From Treponema_I sp045599005 (lineage in GTDB: Bacteria; Spirochaetota; Spirochaetia; Treponematales; Treponemataceae), in contig JAZRVF010000020.1 of assembly GCA_045599005.1 (NCBI GenBank), forward strand, positions 62,001-126,000: a DNA stretch of 64,000 nucleotides, in the 5' to 3' direction. How positions within the stretch are numbered: the stretch's first letter is position 1; each line of letters opens with the position of its first letter. Shown one piece after another: positions 1 to 8,372 of the stretch. The notes beneath the pieces were generated by a model. That model searched no databases. It had not been told where the DNA came from and saw only the letters and a program-made list of their open reading frames with translations. The translations under genes were made by a program, and so were the position numbers.

Positions 1-51
1 ACGGATATGGTCAATTACAAGTCCGTTCTTGATTGTGTCTACGTTCAGCAT
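1..51 (-). CDS. pyrI: Aspartate carbamoyltransferase regulatory subunit, N-terminal fragment
   Basis: Read on the minus strand from the ATG at 51, the window edge encodes MLNVDTIKNGLVIDHIR, which matches the PyrI amino terminus (the V-I-D-H-I motif at the start of the allosteric domain). Its ATG overlaps the TGA stop of pyrB (TGATG), so the two are translationally coupled. Only 17 codons are inside the window. PyrI is the nucleotide-binding regulatory chain of class B aspartate transcarbamoylase, so the catalytic chain next door is probably allosterically controlled by CTP/ATP. The zinc-binding C-terminal domain lies outside and cannot be checked. Confidence 0.85.
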   Translation of the reverse strand, partial: MLNVDTIKNGLVIDHIR

Positions 52-974
52 CAGAGAGCTCCTGTGATTTTGGCGATAAGTGCCATGCGGGCGAACATTC
101 CGTAGCGGACCTGCTTGAAGTATGCGGCTCTGGGGTCATCGTCCACGTCTATGGCAATTTCATTGACACGTGGCAGCGGGTGCAGCACGATCATGCTGTC
201 TTTTGCCATGTGCATTTTGTCTTTGTCCAGGATGTAGCTGTCTTTGAGGCGGATATAGTCTTCCTCGTTGAAGAAACGTTCTTTCTGCACGCGTGTCATG
301 TACAGAATGTCCAGATCTCCTATCACGTCCTCAAGGCGGCTTGCGTGGACGTATTCAATTCCTGCACGTTTCAGGACTTCGTTCTCAAGGTAAGCAGGAA
401 GACCCAGTTCGTCAGGGCTGATCAGCACAAAACGGTTGTTCGGATAGCGGCTGAGTGTCTTGAGCAGACTGTGTACCGTGCGTCCGAATTTAAGGTCCCC
501 GCAGAAACCGACTGTATGGCCGGAAAATCCACCTTTGAGGGCACGGATTGTAACCATGTCGGTCAAAGTCTGTGTGGGGTGGTGATGCCCTCCGTCACCT
601 GCATTGATGATCGGAACCCGGGAATAGCGGGATGCCAGGATCGCGGCACCTTCTTTCGGTGTGCGCATTGCGATGCAGTCAACATAAGAGGAAACGACGC
701 GGATTGTATCTGCAAGTGTTTCTCCTTTTGTTGAAGAAGATGTGGACGCGTCTGCAAAACCCAGCGTTGTTCCGCCCAGATGCTGCATTGCGGCTTCAAA
801 AGAAAGACGTGTGCGTGTGCTTGGCTCAAAGAAGAGCGTTGCAAGTACTTTTCCGTGGCATACGTCAACATAGGATTCGGGATCAACAATCATCTGTTCT
901 GCAAGAGAACAGAGCTGATCAATGTCCGACAACTCAAAATCGCCTGGTTCCAGAATATGGCGGCCCTGTAACAT
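51..974 (-). CDS. pyrB: Aspartate carbamoyltransferase catalytic subunit
   Basis: Condenses carbamoyl phosphate with L-aspartate in the first committed step of pyrimidine synthesis, in the cytoplasm. The carbamoyl-phosphate loop STRTRLSFEAAM and the HPTQTLTDM motif are both present, followed by the aspartate-binding half with HPLPRVNEI. Length 307 aa is normal. A longer reading from a GTG at 995 exists, but the ATG at 974 has AGGGGG seven bases upstream and is preferred. pyrI follows with a one-base stop/start overlap. The gene is divergent from purD across an 80-bp gap with an AT-rich core at 1041-1049 that could serve both strands. Confidence 0.95.
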   Translation of the reverse strand: MLQGRHILEPGDFELSDIDQLCSLAEQMIVDPESYVDVCHGKVLATLFFEPSTRTRLSFEAAMQHLGGTTLGFADASTSSSTKGETLADTIRVVSSYVDCIAMRTPKEGAAILASRYSRVPIINAGDGGHHHPTQTLTDMVTIRALKGGFSGHTVGFCGDLKFGRTVHSLLKTLSRYPNNRFVLISPDELGLPAYLENEVLKRAGIEYVHASRLEDVIGDLDILYMTRVQKERFFNEEDYIRLKDSYILDKDKMHMAKDSMIVLHPLPRVNEIAIDVDDDPRAAYFKQVRYGMFARMALIAKITGAL

Positions 975-1019
975 TACATTCCCCCTGTGTTTCACGGCAG
1001 TTTGCCTCTGCTTTCCGCG

Positions 1020-1048
1020 TTGTATCTTACCGTGATTTTCTATATTAT
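1020..1048 (+). promoter_or_regulatory. purD promoter, leaderless geometry
   Basis: TTGTAT (1020-1025), a 17-bp spacer and TATTAT (1043-1048). The hexamer ends 6 nt before the purD ATG at 1055, which puts the expected transcription start on the A of the ATG. There is no Shine-Dalgarno sequence. The complementary strand reads TATAAT at 1049-1044, so the same core may also drive pyrB. Confidence 0.65.
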
Positions 1049-1054
1049 AGCGAT

Positions 1055-2371
1055 ATGAAAGTTCTTGTGATAGGTTCTGGCGGTCGTGAACACGCTATTT
1101 CTTGGAAATTGGCTCAGAGCAGCCTTGTTGATGAAGTGATTTGTGTGCCCGGAAACGGTGGCACTCAGCATGAACCCAAATGCCGCAATGTTGCAGGTGT
1201 CTCTGCTTTTGAAGACATTGCAGCCCTTGCAAAAAAAGAGCAGTGTTCTTTTGCAGTTGTCGGACCGGAAGATCCTCTTGCTGCAGGACTGGCAGATGTG
1301 CTGTGGCAGAACGGAATCCCTACGGTGGGTCCCAAGGCAAAAGGGGCAAATCTGGAGGCAAGTAAAGACGCTGCAAAAACCTTCATGGCAAAATACGGAG
1401 TTGCCTGTGCGGAAAGCGCATCTTTTACTGATGCAGCGGAAGCACATGCCTATATCGAAAGAAAAGGCGCTCCCATTGTGATCAAGGCGGACGGTCTTGC
1501 TGCGGGAAAAGGTGTTGTTGTTGCTGCCGATGCTGCAACTGCCCACAGTGCCATTGATGATTTCATGGGTGCGAAAACACTGGGCGACGCAGGAAACTGT
1601 GTGGTGATAGAAGAATATCTGCAGGGTGTGGAGATTTCCATTCTGGCCGCAGTTTCTGTGACAGAAGAAATGGCTGCGGAAGACAGATGCGCAATTGTGC
1701 CCTTTACGACAGCCCGTGACCACAAACGCCTTCTTGACGGTGCAAAAGGTCCGAACACCGGTGGAATGGGAGCTGTCTCTCCTGTTGCCGATGTTACGGA
1801 AGAGGATCTTGCCGCCTTCAGGAAAACGATTCTTGAACCGACTCTCCGCGGTCTGGTTGCTGAAGAAATGGATTACCGCGGATTTATTTTCTTCGGACTG
1901 ATGCTTACCAAAAACGGCCCGAAACTTCTTGAATATAATGTACGTCTTGGCGATCCTGAGACTCAGGCAGTGCTGCCGCTTATGGACTTTGATTTTGCCG
2001 CCATGTGTCAGGCAGTTATTGACGGAAGCCTCAAAGACTTCAGTTTTGCATGGAAGCCCGGTTTTGTCTGCGCGCCTGTTGCAGTTTCCGGCGGTTATCC
2101 CAAGGCTTACGGCAAAGGTTACGAGATTACATACGACAGGGAAATGTTTGCGGAAAAAGATGCAAAACTTTTTGTGGCCGGTGCAAAGTGTGACGACAAA
2201 GGCACACTGCTTACAAGCGGCGGACGCGTCCTTGCTGCCTCTGCATACGGCGACACTTTCGAGAAAGCATGGCAGAACGCCTATGCCGTATTGGAAACGG
2301 TTTCCTTCAAGGATATTTTCTTCCGTAAGGATATCGGACTTCCGGGTGCTGCAGAATCCGGCGAACTGTAA
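1055..2371 (+). CDS. purD: Phosphoribosylamine-glycine ligase (GARS)
   Basis: Joins glycine to phosphoribosylamine using ATP, step two of purine synthesis. The N-terminus MKVLVIGSGGREHAISWKL is the classic GARS start. The ATP-grasp region carries KADGLAAGKGVVVA and NTGGMGAVSP, and LEYNVRLGDPETQ is the metal/substrate motif. Length 438 aa is typical. The frame stays open far upstream (to 632), but that extension is antisense to pyrB and has no GARS character; the ATG at 1055 is the family start. The start has no SD and sits 6 nt after a -10 element. The histidine kinase begins 16 bp downstream. Confidence 0.96.
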   Translation: MKVLVIGSGGREHAISWKLAQSSLVDEVICVPGNGGTQHEPKCRNVAGVSAFEDIAALAKKEQCSFAVVGPEDPLAAGLADVLWQNGIPTVGPKAKGANLEASKDAAKTFMAKYGVACAESASFTDAAEAHAYIERKGAPIVIKADGLAAGKGVVVAADAATAHSAIDDFMGAKTLGDAGNCVVIEEYLQGVEISILAAVSVTEEMAAEDRCAIVPFTTARDHKRLLDGAKGPNTGGMGAVSPVADVTEEDLAAFRKTILEPTLRGLVAEEMDYRGFIFFGLMLTKNGPKLLEYNVRLGDPETQAVLPLMDFDFAAMCQAVIDGSLKDFSFAWKPGFVCAPVAVSGGYPKAYGKGYEITYDREMFAEKDAKLFVAGAKCDDKGTLLTSGGRVLAASAYGDTFEKAWQNAYAVLETVSFKDIFFRKDIGLPGAAESGEL

Positions 2372-2387
2372 AATCTGTCTTTGAGAC

Positions 2388-4349
2388 ATGTCAGGCCTGG
2401 TGTCTGGCATGATCAAGGGCGAAAAGCGGGGACAGAAAACTTTGAATCATCGTAACGAGGGCAAACCCGGAGCAGTCTCATCCTTTTTCCTGAAGCTGCT
2501 TTCAAGTTTTTTGCTTACCAGCGTAGGCCCGGTGCTTGTCATGGCACTCCTTACGACTGCGGGAATCAACCGCTTTGTTTCCCGCGCCTTTAACGAAAGT
2601 GTCCAGAATTCCGTAAGTTCGGCGGCAGGCTTTGCTCAGTACCTGCTGTCTGAAGCCGCACTGATTGCATCCTCAATTTCCGAAGATGAGAACGTGATCG
2701 CCTACACAACAGGCGCTCCGGATGCAGAATCGGAAAACCAGCTGAGCACTAAGATCAGACAGCGGATAAACCAGACTGCCAGAAGCGATTATTACGATGT
2801 TTTTGTGATCCCTTTGGACAGAACTTACGGAGCTGTCTACCGCTACACACTCCCCAAGCAGTATTCAAGCAGCGCGGGAAATTCCTGGGGAATCCTGGGA
2901 GCGCTCAACCGCACTTTCGGGAAATCCTCTGTGAGTGACGCGGATTCCGGTTCTCTGCAGGATTCCTACGTGCTTTTCGGACAGCCACATTCCGCTGACT
3001 CACGGTCTGTGCCCCTTGCCTTGGGAAGGCCCATTTACAACGGTTTTACCCTTACCGGATATGTTGTCGTTGATATTCAGCGAAAAGCTTTTGCAGACAT
3101 TATCGGGCTCAATATAAGCCGGCAGGGTGCCCTTGCGGACCTGTTCATCCTTGACAGTGCGGACTGTGTTGTCTACAGCGTTATCGGTGAGGACAGAGAG
3201 GGTCTTTTTCTTGAGGAAGTGACAAAGGAGACCGGTCTTACAAATTCTTCCGTGATTTTTGAGCGCCGTCAGATAGAGAACGGACTTTCTGTGTTCGGTG
3301 TTTATCCTGAAAGCGCAGTTGAATCACTTGCATCAAACATCCGCGGAAATTCACGGCTGATGGCTGTCATAACAGTTATTGTCGCCCTGATCGCAACAAT
3401 CCTGATCTCTCGTTCCATCTCAAATCCTGTTGCGTCACTTACCGGTGCCATGAGACAGGTTGAGCAGGGCAATCTGGATGTTCGCTGTCCTCTTCCGGTG
3501 CACACTTTCAGCCGCAGGGCTTCCAATGATGAGATGTCTTTCCTTGTGGAACGTTTCAATTCAATGGTCGGCCGTACAAAGAATCTTCTTGATGAGACAA
3601 TCTACAAGCAGGAACTTCTGCGTACTGCGGAGATACAGTCTCTTCAGAGCCAGATAAATCCACATTTTCTTTACAATACACTGAGTTCCATAAGGTCAAT
3701 GGCAAACCTTCAGGGTGCGAGAGACGCCGCGGAAATGGTGTCTGCACTGGCAAGAATCCTGAGAGAGGGACTTAAGCGCGGAACTGATTCCCAGACTCTG
3801 GAAAACGCGCTGAAACTTTCTAAAGATTATTTCCTGATTGAGTCCCACCGCTGGCCCGGACGTTTTACCCTTGTGGAGGACGTTCCGGAAGAACTGCTGA
3901 AAACCAGTATCCCATCCCTGGTGATTCAGCCTGTTGTGGAAAACGCCCTTGTCCACGGGCTTGAAAAAAAAGAGGGAGATGGTACACTTACGATAAGTGC
4001 ACGGATTGAAGCGGAAAATCATGTGATCATCAGTGTAAAGGATGACGGTGACGGAATGGATGAAAAAACTCTGACACTGCTCCGTGAGAAAATGTATGCA
4101 CCGGCAGACACTGCGGAACTTCCCGGCGTAAAACTGGATGTGTCCGCTGCAAAAGAAGGCGAACTGCTGGATGACGGACTGAGACTTTCTTCCTCTGGAA
4201 TTGCCCTTGTAAACACACACAGAAGACTCCGGCTGCTTTTCGGGCGGAAGTCAGGGCTTTATGTGGAATCATTCGAAGGCTCGGGAACCTGTGTGGAAAT
4301 TCATTACTATCTGGATACTGCTTCAAGAACTGACAAGGATTTCGTATGA
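2388..4349 (+). CDS. YesM-type sensor histidine kinase
   Basis: A membrane sensor kinase of 653 aa: a short cytoplasmic tail, TM1 about 33-58, a large extracytoplasmic sensor about 60-320 (Cache-like by size), TM2 about 323-341, a HAMP segment about 342-400, then a His_kinase domain with QINPHFLYNTL (phospho-acceptor H426) and a HATPase domain with VVENALVHG and DDGDGMD. This is the YesM/LytS-like class that usually senses extracellular sugars or peptides. The start is uncertain: neither the ATG at 2388 nor the one at 2412 has a clear SD. The stop overlaps the response regulator start (ATGA), so the two are coupled. Confidence 0.9.
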   Translation: MSGLVSGMIKGEKRGQKTLNHRNEGKPGAVSSFFLKLLSSFLLTSVGPVLVMALLTTAGINRFVSRAFNESVQNSVSSAAGFAQYLLSEAALIASSISEDENVIAYTTGAPDAESENQLSTKIRQRINQTARSDYYDVFVIPLDRTYGAVYRYTLPKQYSSSAGNSWGILGALNRTFGKSSVSDADSGSLQDSYVLFGQPHSADSRSVPLALGRPIYNGFTLTGYVVVDIQRKAFADIIGLNISRQGALADLFILDSADCVVYSVIGEDREGLFLEEVTKETGLTNSSVIFERRQIENGLSVFGVYPESAVESLASNIRGNSRLMAVITVIVALIATILISRSISNPVASLTGAMRQVEQGNLDVRCPLPVHTFSRRASNDEMSFLVERFNSMVGRTKNLLDETIYKQELLRTAEIQSLQSQINPHFLYNTLSSIRSMANLQGARDAAEMVSALARILREGLKRGTDSQTLENALKLSKDYFLIESHRWPGRFTLVEDVPEELLKTSIPSLVIQPVVENALVHGLEKKEGDGTLTISARIEAENHVIISVKDDGDGMDEKTLTLLREKMYAPADTAELPGVKLDVSAAKEGELLDDGLRLSSSGIALVNTHRRLRLLFGRKSGLYVESFEGSGTCVEIHYYLDTASRTDKDFV

Positions 4350-5146
4350 CAAAAGTACTGATTGTAGAAGATGAGCCGAACCTGCGCCGCGAGATGGCCC
4401 TGCTTACTCCCTGGGAAGAGATGGATCTGATTCTGGTGGGAGAGGCGGAGAACGGGCGGGAAGGTCTGGAGCAGATAAAGAAACTTGAACCCCATATCGT
4501 TGTGACAGACATCCGTATGCCGGTGATGGACGGTCTTGAGATGATTGCCGCCTGCAAGGAACATGTCCCGGAGATTGAGCCTGAATGGGTGATTCTCTCC
4601 GGTTACACAGAGTTTGAGTATGCGCGCAAAGCCATGAAACTTGGCGTCATGGAATATCTTCTTAAGCCGGTGGATTCCGGTGAACTTAAGGAAGTGCTGG
4701 ACAAAGCAAAGGAAAAAGTCCAGCAGAAAAAGCGTCATAACAAACTGGAGTCTCTTGTGAACGAAAACGGCGAGAACTCCCAGGCTCTGGCACTTTTTCA
4801 TGAATACTCGGCAACTTCCGGCAGTACAGCAAGTTATATTGCCCGTGCCGTGGAACTGATCCAGGCGCGTTATATCGGCGGCATCACTATAGAAGAAACT
4901 GCAGAAATCCTCGGAATCTCCACAGGATATCTGAGCCGTCTTTTTCATCAGGAAACCGGATATACTTTTGTTGACTATCTGATGTATACCAGGGTGAAAA
5001 AAGCGATCGAACTTCTGAAGGATCCCAATGTGCGCATTTATGAGATCGCGGATCTTGTGGGATATACCGATGCCCGTTACTTCAGCACTGTGTTCAAGCG
5101 GGTTACTGGATTCACGCCGAAAGAATTCAAAGAGGGAATAAAATAA
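4346..5146 (+). CDS. YesN-type response regulator, AraC output
   Basis: Partner of the kinase just upstream. Residues 1-120 are a receiver domain with the acidic pair E8/D9, phospho-acceptor D55 (TDIRMP), and K107 (LKPV). Residues about 165-262 form an AraC-type double helix-turn-helix, ending in the typical YTDARYFSTVFKRVTGFTPKEF segment. Total 266 aa; it lacks the long linker found in many YesN proteins. It should activate carbohydrate or transport genes when phosphorylated, but no obvious target operon adjoins it. Start overlaps the kinase stop by 4 nt. Confidence 0.93.
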   Translation: MTKVLIVEDEPNLRREMALLTPWEEMDLILVGEAENGREGLEQIKKLEPHIVVTDIRMPVMDGLEMIAACKEHVPEIEPEWVILSGYTEFEYARKAMKLGVMEYLLKPVDSGELKEVLDKAKEKVQQKKRHNKLESLVNENGENSQALALFHEYSATSGSTASYIARAVELIQARYIGGITIEETAEILGISTGYLSRLFHQETGYTFVDYLMYTRVKKAIELLKDPNVRIYEIADLVGYTDARYFSTVFKRVTGFTPKEFKEGIK

Positions 5147-5149
5147 CAT

Positions 5150-5989
5150 ATGGATTACAGATGCGTCTTTGCAGACCTGGACAGGACTCTGCTGAACCGT
5201 GAAGGCGGAATATCTGATTATACGCGCAGTATTATTGAGCGGCTTCTGGCAAAGGGAATTGATTTTGTTCCATGTTCCGGACGGTCGCTTTTTTCTTTAC
5301 CTGATTTTTTCTTCCATATTAATGGTCTGAAACATGCAGTCACATCAAACGGGGTTTCTGTGGATGATCTTCAGCTGAAAAAATCCCTCAGTGCTCTCTG
5401 CATTCCCGCAGAAATTCCGGAACAGATCATGGACTTCCTTAAAGATGAGTCTGTGATCTACGAATGTTTTGTGGACGGACAGGGCTACACTCTGAAATCT
5501 TATTATGATGATCCGCTGAGTTTCGGATGCAGGACTTTCAATATCCAGTACATAAAGACAAAGCGGATTCCTGTGGAGGACACTGCTGCCTTTGCCCTGC
5601 AGAACCGGGGAAGAATAGGGTCTTTTGACATAATAATCCATCCGGAAGACACGCTCCGCATTTTTGCCGCACTGAAAGAAAAGTTTCCGGGTGTGTACAT
5701 GGTGAACAGTGAGACTTTTCTTGTGGAAGTTTCCAACAGGGACTGCGGCAAACACCGTGGACTTGCCCGCTATTGCGAACTGTTCGGAATCCGGCCTGAA
5801 GAAACTGTGGCTTTCGGTGACGGTCAGAACGATCTTGAAATGCTTGCTACGGCGGGCCTGGGTGTGGCGGTGGCAAATGCCTGTGAAGAATGCCTTGAGA
5901 TTGCTGACCGTGTCTGCGAACCTTTTGACAATGATGGAGTTGCCAGAGAATGCGCGCGGATTTTCGGACTGGAACAGGCGGGAGATTGA
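5150..5989 (+). CDS. HAD hydrolase, Cof subfamily
   Basis: A cytoplasmic haloacid-dehalogenase-type phosphatase of 279 aa. Motif I is FADLDRTLL (nucleophile and acid Asp, with R where many have G), motif II is the Ser in VPCSGR, and motifs III/IV are the C-terminal KHRGLARYCE and FGDGQNDLEML. The large middle insertion is the Cof (type IIB) cap. Such proteins dephosphorylate sugar phosphates or cofactors; the substrate cannot be read from sequence. It starts 3 bp after the response regulator and ends 4 bp before the MATE gene, so it belongs to that operon. Confidence 0.9.
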   Translation: MDYRCVFADLDRTLLNREGGISDYTRSIIERLLAKGIDFVPCSGRSLFSLPDFFFHINGLKHAVTSNGVSVDDLQLKKSLSALCIPAEIPEQIMDFLKDESVIYECFVDGQGYTLKSYYDDPLSFGCRTFNIQYIKTKRIPVEDTAAFALQNRGRIGSFDIIIHPEDTLRIFAALKEKFPGVYMVNSETFLVEVSNRDCGKHRGLARYCELFGIRPEETVAFGDGQNDLEMLATAGLGVAVANACEECLEIADRVCEPFDNDGVARECARIFGLEQAGD

Positions 5990-5993
5990 TCAG

Positions 5994-7340
5994 ATGCTTG
6001 ACCTTACCCAGGGATCTCCTCTTAAAGTCATACTGCGTTTTGCAGTGCCTCTCTATATAGGACAGGTTTTCCAGCTGGCTTACGGAATAATTGATTCCCG
6101 CATAATCGGGAGTTTTCTTGGCACTGAATCTCTTGCTGCGGTTGGTGCCGTAACAACACTTGTTGATTTTACGGTACTGTTCCTCAACGGATTCATCAAC
6201 GGCTTCGGAATAATCATCGCGCTTTTTTTCGGTGCAAAAGACGTGAGACGCATGAAAAACTCCATAGCCTGGACAGTGATTCTGGGTTTTGCGATTGCCG
6301 TTGCAACTTCTTTGATCTGTCTTCTGTTCCATGATCCCATTCTTAAACTTCTGAACATTCAGGACCAGCTTCTTGCACCGGCAAAAAATTATTCCCGTGT
6401 GATAATCGCCGGACTTTCTGCGACGGCTGCATACAATATCTGCGCTTCCATACTGCGTTCTGCGGGTGATTCTGTCACGCCACTTATTTTTCTGGTTTTC
6501 TCCAATCTGCTTAACGGGATTCTGGATTATGTGCTCATAAAATACACAGCATGGGGTGTGGTGGGCGCTGCCTATGCAACAGTGGCGGCACAGACTGTGT
6601 CTGCGGTCGTCTGTTTTGTGTACATGCGGAGAAAACATCCTTCACTCAATGTGGGTGTTCCTGATTTTACTTTTTCTCCTGACATTTTCCGCCAGCTGGT
6701 TTCCACAGGTTTCTCAATGTCAGTCATGATGTCCTTTGTGCAGCTGGGAACAGTTGTGCTTCAGACTGCGATAAACACTTTCGGGCCGAATACAATTGTC
6801 GCCCATACTACTGCCCGGAAAATCGGTTTTGTGTTCATGACACCTTTTTCCGTATTCGGTTCGGCCCTGGCAACTTACTGCAGCCAGAATCTCGGGGCAG
6901 GCAGGAACAGCCGCATAAAATCAGGAATAAGTGCCTCCTACATTGCCTGTCTTGTCTGGTGGGGCTTCTCTCTTGCAGTGATCAATCTCTTTGCACCGCT
7001 TTTCGTCCGTCTTGTAAGCGCAACAGAAAATCAGGAGATTATCGCCACTGCCACAGCCTATCTGCGTGTGAACTCAGCCATGTACTTTGTCCCTGCCGCA
7101 ATCAGTATTCTGCGCAACAGCATGCAGGGTTTCGGTGACAGAAAAACTCCGCTTTTCTCAAGTTTCATCGAACTTGCCCTCAAAGTGATCTTTGCCCTGA
7201 TTTTTGCTCCGAAGATCGGCTATTGGGCAATCATAATCTGCGAACCCATACTCTGGTGTGTCATGGTCATTCCGCTGATCATCGGGACATTCCGGTCTCC
7301 GGCCCTGAAAAGTGCTGTAGATCAGCAGTCCTTGGCTTAA
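5994..7340 (+). CDS. MATE family efflux transporter
   Basis: A 448-aa polytopic membrane protein with about 12 hydrophobic segments in two similar halves, as in the MATE (NorM/DinF) cation-coupled drug/metabolite exporters. The start region LTQGSPLKVILRFAVPLYIG and repeated I-L-R-S-x-G-D motifs (SILRSAGDSVTPL, SILRNSMQGFGDRKTPL) are typical. The frame is open further upstream, but the ATG at 5994 has GGGAG ahead of it and matches family starts. It follows the HAD gene by 4 bp. One of three MATE genes in the window; the others start at 8373 and 40305. Confidence 0.92.
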   Translation: MLDLTQGSPLKVILRFAVPLYIGQVFQLAYGIIDSRIIGSFLGTESLAAVGAVTTLVDFTVLFLNGFINGFGIIIALFFGAKDVRRMKNSIAWTVILGFAIAVATSLICLLFHDPILKLLNIQDQLLAPAKNYSRVIIAGLSATAAYNICASILRSAGDSVTPLIFLVFSNLLNGILDYVLIKYTAWGVVGAAYATVAAQTVSAVVCFVYMRRKHPSLNVGVPDFTFSPDIFRQLVSTGFSMSVMMSFVQLGTVVLQTAINTFGPNTIVAHTTARKIGFVFMTPFSVFGSALATYCSQNLGAGRNSRIKSGISASYIACLVWWGFSLAVINLFAPLFVRLVSATENQEIIATATAYLRVNSAMYFVPAAISILRNSMQGFGDRKTPLFSSFIELALKVIFALIFAPKIGYWAIIICEPILWCVMVIPLIIGTFRSPALKSAVDQQSLA

Positions 7341-7358
7341 AAAACTGTGCAAAAGAAG

Positions 7359-7387
7359 ATGACAATCGATAAAAAATGCACTATAAT
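7359..7387 (+). promoter_or_regulatory. Promoter of the SDR gene
   Basis: ATGACA (7359-7364), 17-bp spacer, TATAAT (7382-7387). It gives a leader of about 55 nt with AAGGAG before the ATG at 7448. Confidence 0.65.
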
Positions 7388-7447
7388 AACTTTCATAGAC
7401 GCATCAGAAAGATGCTCACCGAAAAGGTGATCAATAAGGAGATTTAT

Positions 7448-8224
7448 ATGGCAAAAAATTATTTTGACATGAATGGACAGGTTGCAATCGTAACAGGTTG
7501 TTCAACAGGTCTGGGTGTTCAGATGGCTAAAGCACTGGCAAGTCAGGGTGCAAAAATTGTTGCAGTTGCACGCCGCCAGGAAATGATTGAGAAAGTTGCT
7601 GCAGAAATCGCTGCAGAATTCAAAGTAGAAACATATGCTGTTCCCTGTGACATCACAAGCACAGAAAAAGTTGAGGCAATGATTGACGCTGTTCTCGCAA
7701 AATTCGGACGCATTGACATTGTTATCAACAACGCAGGAACAGGTGCAGTTGCTCCCGCAGAAGACATCACTGACGATCAGTTCCAGCACGAGATGGACAT
7801 TGACCTTTTCGGAACATTCAAAGTAGCACGCGCTGCTGCAAAGAAAGCAATGATTCCTGCAAAATACGGACGCATCATCAACATCGCTTCTATGTACGGT
7901 CTGGTTGGAAACAAAATCTGTGGATCAAGCCCTTACCATGCAGCAAAAGGTGGTGTTGTAAACCTGACACGCGCTTTGGCAGCTGAATGGGGTAAATACG
8001 GAATCACAGTTAACGCAATCTGCCCCGGTTACTTCTACACAGACCTTACAAGAGACACACTGAATTCTGACTTCTTCCAGCAGAATGCAAAAACAATGAT
8101 TCCTGAAGAACGCTACGGAAACGAAGGCGAACTTGATACAGCAGCAATCTTCCTTGCAGCACCTGCATCAAGCTATGTAACAGGTATCATGGTACCGGTA
8201 GACGGCGGTTACACCTGTATGTAA
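7448..8224 (+). CDS. SDR family oxidoreductase (gluconate/uronate type)
   Basis: A 258-aa classical short-chain dehydrogenase. The NAD(P)-binding motif is TGCSTGLG near residue 18, followed by the NNAG motif, the catalytic Ser in NIASMYG, and YxxxK (YHAAK). It ends in the usual VTGIMVPVDGGYTC. Overall it resembles 2-deoxy-D-gluconate 3-dehydrogenase (KduD) or gluconate 5-dehydrogenase, which would fit uronic acid metabolism alongside the GH67 enzyme, but the substrate is inferred. The start is the ATG with AAGGAG, not the upstream ATG at 7376, which lies in the -10 box. A good terminator follows. Codon use looks uniform and biased, suggesting high expression. Confidence 0.9.
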   Translation: MAKNYFDMNGQVAIVTGCSTGLGVQMAKALASQGAKIVAVARRQEMIEKVAAEIAAEFKVETYAVPCDITSTEKVEAMIDAVLAKFGRIDIVINNAGTGAVAPAEDITDDQFQHEMDIDLFGTFKVARAAAKKAMIPAKYGRIINIASMYGLVGNKICGSSPYHAAKGGVVNLTRALAAEWGKYGITVNAICPGYFYTDLTRDTLNSDFFQQNAKTMIPEERYGNEGELDTAAIFLAAPASSYVTGIMVPVDGGYTCM

Positions 8225-8247
8225 TTGCTGTTTCTGTGTAAACAGAA

Positions 8248-8298
8248 AAGCCTGTCTTTCTGTCAGAGAGAATCTTTGACGGGAGACGGGCTTTTTTT
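8248..8298 (+). terminator. Rho-independent terminator after the SDR gene
   Basis: AAGCCTGTCT (8248-8257) pairs with AGACGGGCTT (8284-8293, one G-U pair) and runs into a T tract. A smaller hairpin, CTGTTT/AAACAG, lies just upstream. Confidence 0.8.
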
Positions 8299-8332
8299 GT
8301 CTCTTGCTCCATTCTCTCCGAAAAAAACATAC

Positions 8333-8361
8333 TGTACACACGTCTTCTTTTGTCTGATAAT
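8333..8361 (+). promoter_or_regulatory. Promoter of the second MATE gene
   Basis: TGTACA (8333-8338), 17-bp spacer, GATAAT (8356-8361). The -10 ends 11 nt before the ATG at 8373, predicting a leader of only about 4 nt, too short for an SD. Confidence 0.5.
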
Positions 8362-8372
8362 GAGCAGTTGAT

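Noticed and set aside
33..734. A 233-codon plus-strand open frame over pyrB
   Set aside because: It is antisense to clear pyrB coding sequence and its product is low-complexity (Cys/His/Val-rich) without family features.
632..1054. N-terminal extension of PurD by 141 residues
   Set aside because: It overlaps pyrB on the other strand and has no similarity to any GARS region; the ATG at 1055 gives the normal start.
1040..2416. A 458-codon minus-strand open frame over purD
   Set aside because: It is a shadow of purD; the product is rich in Cys, His and Phe, as expected from reading this codon bias backwards.
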